Source of the DNA: Perilla frutescens
Taxonomy: Eukaryota > Streptophyta > Magnoliopsida > Lamiales > Lamiaceae
Direction of reading: 5' to 3'
DNA: 64,000 nt
Assembly: GCA_026008535.1 (NCBI GenBank)
Contig: BRKX01000001.1
Coordinates: 40,564,317-40,628,316, forward strand
Shown piece after piece: positions 46,771-58,864 of the stretch (position 1 is its first letter; each line of letters opens with the position of its first letter). The position numbers and the translations under genes were made by a program. The notes under the pieces are model-generated. The model searched no databases. It was not told where the DNA came from and saw nothing but the letters and a program-made list of their open reading frames with translations.

Positions 46771-48175
46771 TGATAAACATGGCTTTTACATGCATTTGAG
46801 GAGTTGTATGGTTCATATTCGAAGATTAATGCATGCATTTGTTGAGGTTTTATACTAGTTTCGAGTTTCCTTGTGCTATTTGATGTTTTGGTGTTTCTTG
46901 TGCAAGTTTGAGCTGAATTTGGGATTTATCCAAGATCCAATTCAAGGAAGAAAGTTGCTAGAAAGATATAGGATCAAGAGAGGGTCGCAACGCAACTTGA
47001 ATCGGGTCAATCGGACGAGAAACGAAGGAGAACGGAGCAAAACGGTGGAGGCGCGCGGAGCTACCGGCCAACCCGCCGACCGGCGGAAATCACTGTTTCT
47101 CTCGCCGATCCAGCCGCCGATTTGCGGGGGAAGGCCGCTGGTCGGTGGGGCTTCACTTACGGGTCGGCGGGATCGACTTTTTGGCCCCCGGGACGCGTTT
47201 TCGGCCCACGAACTCATCTTTCGGCCCGGATTTTTGATACCTAGTATAAATAGGACCTCTTTGGATGTTTTTCTAACACTTTATTCATAATTTTAGAGTT
47301 CCAAACTTATTTTACTTTCGAGGTTTTGCTGTGACCATTGAAGAAAGAAGAATTCAAGTTTTATTCAACGAATCGTCATTCTGGTTTTTCTATTCTATTG
47401 CACATTTATTTTATGTCAATGTTTATTGTTATTTCTATTATTTCTATGGTTTTAATTATGCGTGAGTAGTCTTTTATTAATTCTAGGGTTTGCAAAGCAT
47501 GATTGAAGCTATGTATTTAATTTAATCTTGTTATTTTTCCCTTCCGATTATTGTGTTCAATTATTCAAGAACTTTTGATTTCATGCTTAATTATTGATCA
47601 CAATTGATGCATGCTAGCTAGTTAATTTGAGTCCTGGCGGAGATAATTAATTAGTGGGATTAATTGAATAATTTGATACACGTTCTAAGGAATCTGTAGG
47701 GGAATTTAAATCTGTAGTTCTATCGGGAGTTAGTAAATTAACCTAGAGACGAAAGTAATAGGTTGTTTGTTAATCTGCTTCTACCTTGAGACCTGGCGGA
47801 GATAGGTAGATATATTTCTGATTCGTCACCTTTAATCGGATTAAAATTGGAAAAGACTAGGATTAAATTGAATCTTAGTGGATACATGTGTGCTGCATTC
47901 CCTAGGATTAGTATTTCATTAATTGTTTGAGTTTGATTATTTGCTTAGTTTATTTATTTGTGTTTATTTGGTTCTATTTCTGTTCTTTTATTTTATTTAA
48001 ATTTGTGCCTAGTTTTAGTAAACTCATAAATTGGTAGCCTGGATAATAGAGAGTTGTTAGCTTAGTACTCGGTATTGTCAAATAATCAGTCTCTGTGGAT
48101 ACGATACTCGATTCGCTTGCTATATTGCATTGTCATGTGTTAGTTGCATAATTGTGCATAATAAATAGTGCATCA
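46771..48175 (+). repeat. 5' LTR of the TR-GAG-like element
   Basis: 1405 bp. The TATA box is AGTATAAATAGG (about 47242-47253). A GC-rich block (47045-47225) is shorter by 33 bp than in the 3' LTR. Small ORFs in this block recur in the other LTR and are not genes. Confidence 0.95.
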
Positions 48176-48181
48176 ACTTTT

Positions 48182-48199
48182 TGGCGCTGTTGCCGGGGA
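48182..48199 (+). promoter_or_regulatory. Primer-binding site, Asp-tRNA type
   Basis: TGGCGCTGTTGCCGGGGA lies six bases after the LTR end. One position differs from the Athila-like consensus (GCGCT for GCGCC). Confidence 0.9.
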
Positions 48200-48259
48200 C
48201 AGATTTTGATTTTTATACTGATATTATTACTGACAATAATTTATTACTTCAGGTAGTGT

Positions 48260-50637
48260 ATGAAAACAAGGTCTACACAGCCACACGTAGACCCTGTTCC
48301 TAATTTCCCTGATCGAGCCTCTAGACAGAGGAATAAGGAGCACAGATTGAAAGAAGCAGAGATGGCAACCAACAACGAGATTGAGATGGAAGCATTGGCT
48401 AGAAGACTGCAAGAGATGGAGCAGCGACTTGCTCAACAGACAGAGCCCGAACCGGAAGCAGCACCTCTAAACAAGCTGTATCGGGCTCAACAGACAGATA
48501 CTTAGGCGCTGGCTGGGGTGGCTGCATCAACGCCAACAATTTTAAGCTCCGGCCTGCGTTGATCAACATGGTAGCTGCATAGCAGTTCAGTGGACGGGCT
48601 ACGGAAAATCCAAATGCTCATCTGGATGCATTCTTAGATATCTGTGACACTATCAAAATGAATGGTGTCAGCGACGACATCATTCGCATGAGGATGTTCG
48701 TCTTCTCACTGAGGGACCGAGCCAAGGAGTGGTTCAAGAGTTTGGACAAGGTGTCCATTACCACATGGGATCAAATGTGTCAGGCGTTCCTTGCCAAGTA
48801 TTTCCCTCCATCAAAGGCGCAGAAGATCATTGCAGATATTACTCATTTCTCTCAGATGGGGGATGAGTCCATTTATGAAGCCTGGGAGAGGTACAGAGAC
48901 CTTCTGCGGTCTTGTCCACAACATGGATTTAGCATCGATCAACAAGTCACGCACTTCTGCAGTGGTTTGACGATCAATACAAAGAGATTGGTGGACGCCT
49001 CAGCTGGAGGATGTCTGGTGAATCGCACTGCAGCCGAAGCACTGTGAATTATTGAAGAGATGGCAACTACCAGTTATCAGTGGCTGATGGAGAGGCGAGA
49101 GACAAGGCCAGCAGCTGCAGTGGCCAAGTTTGGCGTGGATGATTTGAGGGCTGAAGTTGAAATACTGAAGAAACAAGTGCTTGAGAAGTGACAAGGTTCA
49201 GAGCTCTCTACGGTGGAAAGTGTTAACTTTGTCAATAAGAGAAACTACAATGGCGGCACTTACAATAACGGACCGCAGGGATTCCAGACCAACAATTCGG
49301 CGTATTATCCAAGCAATAGGAATCACCCGAACTTTTCCTATTCGAATCCCAACAATGCCTTGTCGCCTCCGGGTTTTGTTGCTCCTACTGCAGCTCCTAT
49401 TGAGCCGAAGAAGCCATCACTGGAAGATATGGTGGCACAGTTGATTGCTAATCAAAACAGTTTCATCGGGGTCACCGGCACAAAGATTGCACAAATAGAG
49501 GGGACCGTGAGTGACTTATCCAAGCAAGTGAATATGTTGGAAGTCCAAGTGAGTCAATTAGCAAATCAAGTTGCCATACATCACAAGCCGAGACAGTTCC
49601 TAAGTCACACGGAGGTCAATCCAAATGTGCACTGCAATGCCATTCAGGTGGTGTCCGGCACCGCTCTTTCGCCAGCACCAAAAGTGGCGCCTCCTGCAGC
49701 TCCAAAAGTGGCGCCACCTGAGCCTCTTCCCCCTGCTCCAAATTCTGCTGTTGATCATTTGTTTGACATTTTCAAGAAGGTACACATCAATATCCCTCTT
49801 CTAGATACTCTACGAGGTTTGTCTCGTGGAGTTAGAATTTTGAAAGAGGCCATCTCGAGAAAGAAAAAGATAGAGGATATGGAGATGGTCCAATTGGCGG
49901 AAGAGTGCAGTGATTGGCTGCAGAAGAAGATGTCGTTGAAGATGACAGATCCGGGTAGCTTCACTATTCCTGTGAAGATTGGGAGATCTTATTTTGAGAG
50001 AGTGCTATGCGATTCTGGAGCTAGCATTAACTTGATGTCTCTCACTGTGTACAAGAGGCTGCAATTGGGAGCTTTGAAAGAGATTGATATGAGAGTCCAG
50101 ATGGCTGATAGATCATATGCCAAGCCACGAGGTGTTATCGAAGATGTGCTTATCAAAGTTGCAAATTTGGTGTTCCCTGCTGATTTTGTGGTGTTGGATA
50201 TGCCCGAAGACCCCAAGATGCCTTTAATCTTGGGGAGACCGTTTCTAGCAACCTGTGAAGCGGAGTTGGACATGAAGAGAGGCGTGATGACTTTGGGGAT
50301 TGAGAGAGAAAGAATCATTTTTCGAAATCCTCCACCAAAGGAAATCCCGCAATGTGATGATATGAGTTTGGCCCATAGCTTCATGGATGATCTGACTGAC
50401 AAGCCGGAAGAGAAGCCAGTGATGAAGGCCCCAAAGATATCTATTCCTGTAGCTCCAAGAGCACAATTATCTGAGATGTGCACAGTTTTACAAGACGATG
50501 GAGGATTTTCTGCAGCTCTAGCTCCAAAGAAGATGAGAGTTAAATTTCGAGTCTTCCGAAAGAAGAATGTGAAAGGAGCTATGCTCGTTGCAGTGGCACT
50601 AGAGAAGCCAACAGTGGCAGTGGATAGCAGTCCTTGA
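48260..50637 (+). pseudogene. gag and aspartic protease of the TR-GAG-like element
   Basis: Starts MKTRSTQPHVDPVPNFPDRA, then a Glu-rich helix (ARRLQEMEQRL). A TAG at 48503 and a frame change follow. The main frame then runs from about 48541 to 50637 with three stops (48580-48582 TAG, 49045-49047 TGA, 49189-49191 TGA). The gag core has NPNAHLDAFLDICD, FVFSLRDRAKEWFKSL, YEAWERYRDLLRSC and SAGGCLV. A coiled-coil-like stretch and a Pro/Ala-rich linker with a KVAPP repeat follow. The protease has LCDSGASINLM (Asp at 50011-50013), VVLDMPEDP and LILGRPFL. Asp-Ser-Gly is intact. The last open piece (49213-50637, 474 codons) is the longest. Translation ends with no link to RT. Confidence 0.88.
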
Positions 50638-52272
50638 AAGGGGCGACAATTCTATTGGTTGGACTGTTGTTTTAGACCTCATTGACTGCTGAGGTATCAT
50701 CTAGCTAAAGACGTTAAATAAAGCACTGGATGGGAGGTAACCATCATTTTACTTGCTTTGTTTTTCTTTATTTTTCTTTTGTTTTGTGTTTTGTTTTCGT
50801 ATTCTAACATGTAGGAAGGCATTTTGGAGTCCAAAGCTAAAGAAATTATTCATGCCGGTTTCAAGGTTCTTTTCTCCATGTTGGTATGCGGTGAGTTCGT
50901 TCCAAACACATCTTTATTTGGTTCCCTCCAAACTTATTCTCTTTGCAGTTGAATAAGTTTGGGGGAGGGGAATGAATATGATATGTTTGGTGCGTGTTTT
51001 TTATTTATTTCTTAGCGTTTGTTTGTTTTTGTGTGTTTTTGTTGTTGAGAGTCATGTCTTGGTGAACTCGTGAAATGCTAATGATAGATAGGAGCATTGT
51101 TTGGAACATATTATTGCATGAATTGGATTGAAATTGGCTTATTTGAATTGATGTACTCGGAATTGAAGTAAATGGAGCATGAATAGTCCTGTGAGCTTTT
51201 TAAGCCTTAACTGTATATCAATGCACAGTTTGATTTCCTTCATGAGTGTTTGTCATGCATGCATTTGTGTGTCTAGAACTTTCCATGGTTTCTATTCGAA
51301 TAAGCTTGATTATATGTAGAATTTAGAAGTGATTTGAGGCCATCCTTTCATAGCCACGTTAATTCCTAAACACTAACCGAAAAAATCGACCTTTGCTAGC
51401 TAATTTTGAGCCATAATTTGCCTTTTATTCATGAACTTGGATGATAGGGGATTCGGATGGTGAATACGGGTACCTTGTTATGGAAAATAGTGTTTTTGTG
51501 GGGAAAGAATGGAGTTGGTTAAAGTGGGGTAAAAAATATTCTCATAGGCTCAAATTGGAAAAGAAAAGAAAAAAAAGAAAGAAAAAGAAAAAAAAATCAA
51601 AAATGAAAAAAAAGAAAAAGAAGAAACTAAAAAAAAAATTGTGTGAAAAAGATAGTATGAAAAGTCAAATATTAAAAAGGTAGCAATTGAGAATGTTTGT
51701 TATTTGTTGGCTTATTGTATATTTCTTGTTGAGAGGAGCAAAAGAGAATATGAAGTTATGCACAATGAATGTTTTGATGTGTAAGGGAGATGGAAAGAGT
51801 TAGAAGATGGATTGTATATCCATACTTGGATTTGGAGTTGAAAAAGGTTGTGAGTGTGTTGAATTTTTTAGTCACTTAGCCAAAAATTCCTAAACTTAAC
51901 CAATGTCCCGACATTACATCCTAAATCAAAGACCTCATTGATCTTTATTCTTCTATGATTGAGTATGGGTGTTTTAAACGATTGGCAAGCCTATGGGTAA
52001 CACTTTTGTATTGCATTTGATTCGATGAGCGTTATTTTATACACTTGTGAGACGAGCGATACACATGCCGGTGAGGTTCATGCTTTGTTTATGGATATTA
52101 ATTGTGCTGAGATTTGAATGAGTTGATGGATGTTGAATTTATGCAATTAAAATTATTTTGAGCATGTTCGCGAAGCATTTATGATCGAGTTTACTTATTC
52201 TCCTCCATGTTTATATTTTCTTAATGTTCTTCTCATTGTTCGAGGACGAACAATGTTTCAAGTTTGGGGAAT
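50638..52272 (+). other. Non-coding 3' internal region of the TR-GAG-like element
   Basis: It contains TTAAATAAAGCACTGGATGGGAGGTAACC-type sequence (50715-50743), a phrase common near the 3' end of plant gypsy coding regions. A Lys-codon-like purine tract (AAAAGAAAAAAAAGAAAG, about 51555-51650) and a purine tract before the LTR also occur. No RT or integrase remnant seen. Confidence 0.75.
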
Positions 52273-53710
52273 TGATAAACATGGCTTTTACATGCATTTG
52301 AGGAGTTGTATGGTTCATATTCGAAGATTAATGCATGCATTTGTTGAGGTTTTATACTAGTTTCGAGTTTCCTTGTGCTATTTGATGTTTTGGTGTTTCT
52401 TGTGCAAGTTTGAGCTGAATTTGGGATTTATCCAAGATCCAATTCAAGGAGTAAAGTTTTTAAAAAGATATAAGATCAAGATATGGTCACAACGCAACTT
52501 GAATCAGGTCAATCGGATGAGAAACGAAGGAGAACGGAGCAAAACGGTGGAGGCGCGCAGAGCTGCCGGCCAACCCGCCGAACGGCGGGTTGAGGCCGCC
52601 GACCGGCGGCCAGAACGGCGGAAATCACTGTTTCTCTCGCCGATCCAGCCGCCGATCTGCGGGGGAAGGCCGCCGGTCGGCGGGGCTTCACTTACGGGTC
52701 GGCGGGATCGACGTTTTTGGCCCCTGGAACGCGTTTTCGGTCCACGAACTCATCTTTCGGCCCGGATTTTCGATACCTAGTATAAATAGGACTTCTTTGG
52801 ATGTTTTTCTAACAATTTATTCATGATTTTAGAGTTCCAAACTTATTTTACTTTCGAGGTTTTGCTGTGAACATTCAAGAAAGAAGAATTCAAGTTTTAT
52901 TCAACGAATCGTCATTCCGGTTTTTCTATTCTATTGCACATTTATTTTATGTCAATATTTATTGTTATTTCTATTATTTCTATGGTTTTAATTATGCGTG
53001 AGTAGTCTTTTATTAATTCTAGGGTTTGCAAAGCATGATTGAAGCTATGTATTTAATTAAATCTTGTTATTTTGCCCTTCCGATTATTGTGTTTAATTGT
53101 TCAAGAACTTTTGATTTCATGCTTAATTACTGATCACAATTGATGCATGCTAGCTAGTTAATTTGAGTCCTGACGGAGATAATTAATTAGTGGGATTAAT
53201 TGAATAATTTGATACACGTTCTAAGGAATCTGTAGGGGAATTTAAATCTGTTGTTTTATTGGGAGTTAGTAAATTAACCTAGTGACGAAAGTAATAGGTT
53301 GTTTGTTAATCTGCTTGTACCTTGAGACCTGGCGGAGATAGGTAGATATATTTCTGATTCCTCACCTTTAATCGGATTAAAATTGGGAAAGATTAGGATT
53401 AAATTGAATCTTAGTGGATACATGTGTGTTGCATTCCCTAGGATTAGTATTTCATTAATTGTTTGAGTTTGATTATTTTCTTAGTTTATTTACTTGTGTT
53501 TATTTGGTTCTATTTCTATTCTTTTATTTATTTAAATTCGTGCCTAGTTTTAGTAAACTCATAAATTGCTAGCCTGGATAATAGAGAGTTGTTAGCTTAG
53601 TACTCGGTATTATCAAATAATCAGTCCCTGTGGATACGATACTCGATTCGCTTGCTATATTGCATTGTCCTGTGTTACTTGCAGAATTGTGCATAATAAA
53701 TAGTGCATCA
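52273..53710 (+). repeat. 3' LTR of the TR-GAG-like element
   Basis: 1438 bp. It differs from the 5' LTR by scattered substitutions and a 33-bp GC-rich segment (near 52582-52616) made of GGCCGCCGACCGGCGG-type words. Confidence 0.95.
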
Positions 53711-53715
53711 GCGGT

Positions 53716-54287
53716 TAGACAAAGTGGAGAACCGATGTAGTTACGTTGTTCCTTAAAAGTACCAATTTTGAATAAGTTAAACTTAAGTAAAAACCAAGAT
53801 ATATATATATATAGTGTGTATCAGTCTTAGCTGCTAAGATTATACCTCATTTAGTGGATATAATAAGATGATAAATATAAAAAATAAATCAGATCAATCT
53901 TAATAAATTGATCCTAAAATATAGGAAATGATAAAACTAAACACAAGAAGTACCGATCGATGTTACAGTGATGAGGGCAACACTCATTGAAACATTGACT
54001 AACAATGTTACAGACTAAGTGACAAACACACATTTCCAACACTTTTCCCTTAAAGCTTATCCCTTTTCCACAATAAAAAATGCCATATTTATGGTTAAAG
54101 TCATAGCGGAAAAAAATAAAAAAAAAATGGAGAATTAACCCTTAATGACTACTTCCCCTTACGTGAGATGAATCCAACAACATCGAAAATCAATAATCAT
54201 ATCCCATGATTAAAAATATTAAAGATATCACAATGATATCCAAAACAAGTGATAACGTCAATATTTACATATAGTTTGAGGCTCTTT
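53716..54287. other. Intergenic DNA between two gypsy-type elements
   Basis: AT-rich with a short (TA)n run near 53799-53812. No gene seen. Confidence 0.55.
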
Positions 54288-55620
54288 TGATAGGTATTGG
54301 ATGGGCATTGCATGTACGAAGTGATCATTTTGCATACTTTTCTATATTTTGTGCAATATTACGTATTTGCTCATTGTGAAGGGATTTAATATTATTTTTA
54401 TTATGAAGTTCAAATGATCTTGGGAAGAGTATAGGATGATAGAAAATCTTATAAGTAAAAAGAATTGAGTCAATCGGACGAGAAATGAGTGAGAACGAAG
54501 CAAAATAGTGGAAGGGTGTCGGACCTGCATAAAACTCGCGGATAGAACTCGCGGTCGCTGCAAAAATCGTGGGCGCTTCCGCAGCATGTTTTCCTTGCAA
54601 AAATTGCGGGTGGGAATCACGAACATGTGTTGACCTCAATTTTTGTCAGACTTTCCTACTTGGACTAGAATTCTTTTTCTAGTTGGAATCAACTTCTCTA
54701 TCTATAAAAGAGACCCATTGGGAATAATTTTATCATCCCATAACATCATAAATCACTACGAATCTTCCATCCACATTGAAAGAAGTTGCAAGAGAAGATC
54801 AAGAAGATTGAAGAGCAAGAAATTCAAGTCGAGCAAGATTGAAGGCATTAATTACTCTAGGTTTTATTTATCTTCTTTTGTTAAACATGAACTATTGTTG
54901 ATGTCTTGTTATTTATTTTGTGATGGATAGCTAAACCCTATTATTCTGGGGTTGGATGATGATTTATTTATGAAGTTTATTTGATTAGGTTTTATCATAT
55001 TTCCTATGACTCGATCTATGTCTTTAATTACTATTGTGCTTATTACATGTTAATTACTGATTACTAGTTAGCATGATTTGATGTGTTAATTCATAAATCA
55101 AGGGATGATTTTTAACACAAGATCTGGAGTAATTAACTTATTAATCAATAACACTCGAGAGGGCTGAGGTTAATTAAGAGAGCAATAAACCCTAGGAACT
55201 TTTAGGAATTGCATGCTAGGTATTGAATGAAGACATTAATACTATTTTTGTAACCCACACTTTAGGTACTTCGAGAGGAGGTCTAAAGTAAATTTGTGGT
55301 TGTTCTGGCTCTAAGTCCCAACTAGGAATATGATGAACTAATTAAGTAAATGGATAAAATAAGGATTCTTCAACTCTAGAATATGTATTTGTCTCTTGAG
55401 TTTCTCTACGATTTCATTCTTTGTTATTCCATATTTATTTGCTTTTATTTACTGTTTTAGTTTCAAATGAAATCATCTAATTCACTTGTCTAAACATAAG
55501 TGAATTTAATTGTGGTACCCAATTGTTCAATTCCTTAAATCCCTGTGGATACGATATTCTTACTCACCGCTACAGTATAAACCACACTATACACTTGCAG
55601 TAGGATTAATAAAATCACGA
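54288..55620 (+). repeat. Degenerate 5' LTR of the decayed Athila-like element
   Basis: It starts TGATAGGTATTGGATGGGC, has a TATA box CTATAAAAGAGACC (about 54700-54713) and ends just before a primer-site-like sequence. Phrases such as GTCAATCGGACGAGAAA and GATACGAT(A/T)(C/T)T are shared with the LTRs at 46771 and 52273, so it is a distant relative. Confidence 0.7.
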
Positions 55621-55628
55621 AATTTTTT

Positions 55629-55647
55629 TTGGCACCATTGTCGGGGC
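55629..55647 (+). promoter_or_regulatory. Degenerate Asp-tRNA-type primer site
   Basis: TTGGCACCATTGTCGGGGC differs from TGGCGCCGTTGTCGGGGA at three positions, two of them C-to-T or G-to-A changes at a CpG. Confidence 0.75.
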
Positions 55648-56523
55648 TTTAATTTTTGATTAGTTGATATCGTGACAATATTTTTTGTGTGTAATTTAGA
55701 CCTTTATTTTTATTTTTGTTTTTACTCTTATTCTATTTGTTTGTTAGGTGTCTTATGTGCACAAGATCTCGTGACGCGCCTTTAGAGACTTTTGATCCTG
55801 AGATTGAAGTCACAAGTTGCAAGAACAACGCCGAGAGAAAGAAAAAGATGGCTCAATGAAATCAAGATACCACAGATCTCATTCGCTGTTTGCAAGAAAA
55901 GTTGAAGGCGGTTCAACAAAATATGAAAGAGCAAGAAAATGCGAAGGAGGAAGAACCCATCCCTATCAATGAGCTATTCACTCCCGTCATAAATTATGGA
56001 GTCATAATAGGTCCATGAATCAACGATAATAATTTTGAGTTGAAACCTGGATTGATTTCCATGGTGCAGCAAAACCAGTTCGAAGATTGGGCCACTTAAG
56101 ACCTGAATGCGCACCTGGCGTAATTTTTAGAGATATGCAACATAGTAAAGATAAACGGAGTCCAAGACGGCACCATCAACCTACTCATATTCCCATTCTC
56201 TCTGCGGGATATGACAAAGGCTATGGTATCAATCCTTGGCATCTGGATCGATTGATAAGCTGGGAAAGACTTGCTCATAAGTTATTTCAAAAATTCTTTC
56301 CACTTGGAGTCACCCTGAAGCGGAAAGGAGAGATCAACCAATTCCGACAATTTGAAGCTGAGACCTTGTATGAAGCTTGAGAGAGATTTCAGATATGCTG
56401 CGGAAGTTCCCTAATCATGGATTTAGGATTCATCATCAAGTGTACATCTTCTACAATGGATGCAACATGGATCTTAAGAGATTGCTAGATGCATTAACAG
56501 GAAATTCCTTATTAAATAAGGAC

Positions 56524-56665
56524 CAGAGCAGGCCGTCTAGATTATTGAAGATATGACCACAAATAGCTACCAATGGTCTGGATATTGACAAGTCCGGAGC
56601 AGGCCGTCTAGATTATTGAAGATATGGCCACAAATAGCTAGCAATGGTCTGGATATTGACAAGTC
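56524..56665. repeat. 71-bp tandem duplication within gag
   Basis: GAGCAGGCCGTCTAGATTAT recurs at a 71-bp distance (anchors 56526 and 56597). The two copies differ at only a few bases. Confidence 0.9.
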
Positions 56666-57000
56666 GCATTATGAAAAGAGCCGCAACCATCGATGATACA
56701 AATTCGACATCCATGTTGGTGGCAAAACTCTCAATTCTCAACACTACAATCAAAAGTCGGTTTGATACCCCTTCCAAAGCCAAAACTGAGCCATGCATGG
56801 AGCCATCATTGGAAGATGTGAATTACATCAACCATATGAGCCACGAAAATAATTTTCAAAGTGTCAATCAATTTTACCAAGGGAATCACTCAAATCTCTC
56901 CTATGACAATCCAAATAACACACTCCAACCTCCCTTCATTTATCCAAAAAGCGCGTCCCATCATAATAATCCAAGCATTGCTCATGAATGAAGAGTGTAC

Positions 57001-58034
57001 TGTTGGGTTTTTTTTTTTAATTAATCAGCCACATGATCTATTTGGATGTCATTAATTCTAAGCTTATGAATATTATAATTTTATGTGTGATATTAATTAT
57101 CCTATGTTGAATTAACATGAAAGTTCAATTTCAAATCTATTAGATCAGAATACAGTTTCATTCAAAATAATACTTACATACGTTGTCGGGTTGATCATAG
57201 GATTAAATGCCTAATCCTGTTGTTGATGGAGAACACATGAATTGCGATTTTCTTCTCCTTGTTGTTCGAAACCTCACAGCTCTAATATTATACTTCATAC
57301 TTCTCGATTTTCTACTGTATTTCGGGACCTCATCTAGATATATGATGGGCTAGGATAGGTTGCAAACTATTAAATAGTTGTGGAAACCATAGGGATCAAG
57401 AGAGCGTAATGAGGGGCTATAATTACTTTCAATTTTTGCCCCCCCCCCCTTAATTATATAAGGATAGGAACGAAAATTAGGTTTCGAACCCTAATTGGTT
57501 TGGCCTCCAACTCTTGTTCCATCCCCAGTCCACTTAGGTCATATTAGGCTACAATAGAGATTTAGAAGAATATTAAATTGACCTACTAATTGATTTAATT
57601 TCTAATATCCATAACTAGGATATAAATATATAAATTAAGTATTATTTATATTCCACTAAAGAAATAATACCGACTTACCAATTTAATACATATTTAGGAA
57701 TATGTTTTCTCCTTTAATTCAGTCATTCCCCATGTTTAAGATATAATGTGCATTAATTAATTATGTAAGCTTCTGACAATTATAATTAATTAATATCTTA
57801 TTCTGAGAGTAGTACCGCATGATTTTCTTATCATATAAGAAAAAATTAATATTCTATCTGCAGGGCTTCTTATGATTTGTATGCTTCCTCAAGGGGATAT
57901 CATCAACCTGGTGAACCAAGACACATTTGCCATATATAATACACGACCCATCATATATGTAAACATCACTGCCCAAAATATCGAGATTGTTGATCCCATC
58001 AAAGAATCTCGTTCATTGATAAATCAAAACAGTC

Positions 58035-58070
<36 letters not shown>

Positions 58071-58555
58071 CGTCAATAATATATATGTGGGTTAAGAACT
58101 CAAATTATGTGGGTCTTTGTTCTCTCATTTAAGGTCAGAATAGAGAACAATATCATATCGTGATCCACCTCAATACACATGTCGGTGTACTAGAATACTC
58201 TTGGTAGTCAAGATAAACCAACAATCAAATTATTCTGCGGTGTACCAATGGTTGGTTCAAGACCATCTAAGCCGCGAGCCTTTTAATACAATGTAAGAAA
58301 ATGATAATATGGTTGGTTCAAGAACATCTAAGTCGTGAATCTTTTAATACAAAGTAAGAAAATTATGATATGATCTTTATCGTGTGTTCACCCACACCAT
58401 ATCATCTACAATGCAAGTATATATATGGAACACGCAATTAAATATAATAATAATAATTAAATGCGAACAGTGACTATAATAATTATTCAATCTATATCAT
58501 CTTTAATATTGTTCAATATATACAAAGATAAGTTTTCCAGTATACAAAACCAACA
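57001..58555. mobile_element. Solo LTR D nested in the decayed gag
   Basis: It runs from TGTTGGG to ACCAACA, 1555 bp. Flanks are TGTAC (56996-57000) and CGTAC (58556-58560), a 5-bp duplication with one CpG-type C/T difference. Gag-like coding resumes to its right. It contains a C9-10 run (about 57441-57450), a 61-bp duplication (58248-58369) and a (TA)n tract (58039-58068). The family is not identified. Confidence 0.6.
58248..58369. repeat. 61-bp tandem duplication in solo LTR D
   Basis: ATGGTTGGTTCAAGA begins both copies (58248 and 58309), followed by CCTTTTAATACAATGTAAGAAAA-type sequence. Confidence 0.85.
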
Positions 58556-58864
58556 CGTACAAAATTCAAGAGTCGGCGGTAAGAAACATGAAGGCCATCT
58601 CAAATAAATTGTGTAAATGAAAAAAGAAAAAAAAGAGACCAATCCTAGAAATTCTAAAAATCACAAGATGATAACTCAGGGGACCGGAGCCTCATCAAAA
58701 CCAATCTGCAGGAAAATCCGAAGTGGGAAAAACTAGATTGGAAAAGAGTACTCCTTTAAGAAAGTTGAAAATGAAGGCTATCTAACATCTAAGATTCACT
58801 AATCATTGATTGAGTTCCGTTAAGAACGATAAGGTTAGAGTAAGTCGAGAAGCTGTTCCCAACA

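Larger units (their letters stand above)
46771..53710 (+). mobile_element. Non-autonomous Athila-related LTR element with gag and protease only (TR-GAG-like)
   Basis: The LTRs (46771-48175, 52273-53710) start TGATAAACATGGC and end AATAGTGCATCA. The perfect duplication GCGGT flanks the 6940-bp element (46766-46770, 53711-53715). An Asp-tRNA-type primer site follows the 5' LTR, and a GTTTGGGGAAT purine tract precedes the 3' LTR. The internal 4.1 kb carries gag and an aspartic protease but no RT, RNase H or integrase motif in any frame I read. It would depend on enzymes from an autonomous relative. Near-identical LTRs suggest it is younger than the elements around it. Confidence 0.9.
55755..58860 (+). 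pseudogene. Heavily decayed Athila-like gag, split by solo LTR D
   Basis: Starts MCTRSRDAPLETFDPEIE. Then NNFELKPGLISMVQQNQF, LNAHLA, FLEICNIVKINGV, FPFSLRDMTKA and, near the right end, NYINHMSHENNF and NNTLQPPF, as in related gags. Stops are frequent (TGA, TAG and TAA). A 71-bp tandem duplication lies inside. Beyond solo LTR D (after 58555) a gag-like coiled-coil phrase (IQESAVRNMKAISNKL) can be read, supporting continuation. The end of similarity near 58860 is approximate. Confidence 0.7.
54288..58864 (+). mobile_element. Decayed Athila-like element, 5' part only, with nested solo LTR D
   Basis: The order is LTR-like block (54288-55620), primer-site-like sequence, gag with many stops, interrupted at 57001-58555 by a solo LTR. 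Nothing of pol is seen. The LTR end CACGA lacks the canonical CA, and the right boundary of the remnant is uncertain. Confidence 0.7.

Noticed and set aside
46871..47290. 139-codon ORF repeated at 52373-52780
   Set aside because: It is LTR sequence present in both LTRs of one element, not a gene.
51441..51683. Lys-rich 80-codon ORF
   Set aside because: It is translated from an A-rich simple tract in the non-coding interior of the TR-GAG-like element.
57001..58864. Alternative right end of solo LTR D at CCCAACA (58864)
   Set aside because: The terminal inverted repeat is slightly longer, but the flanking bases do not match the left flank, while 58555 gives a 4/5 duplication and gag-like sequence resumes there.
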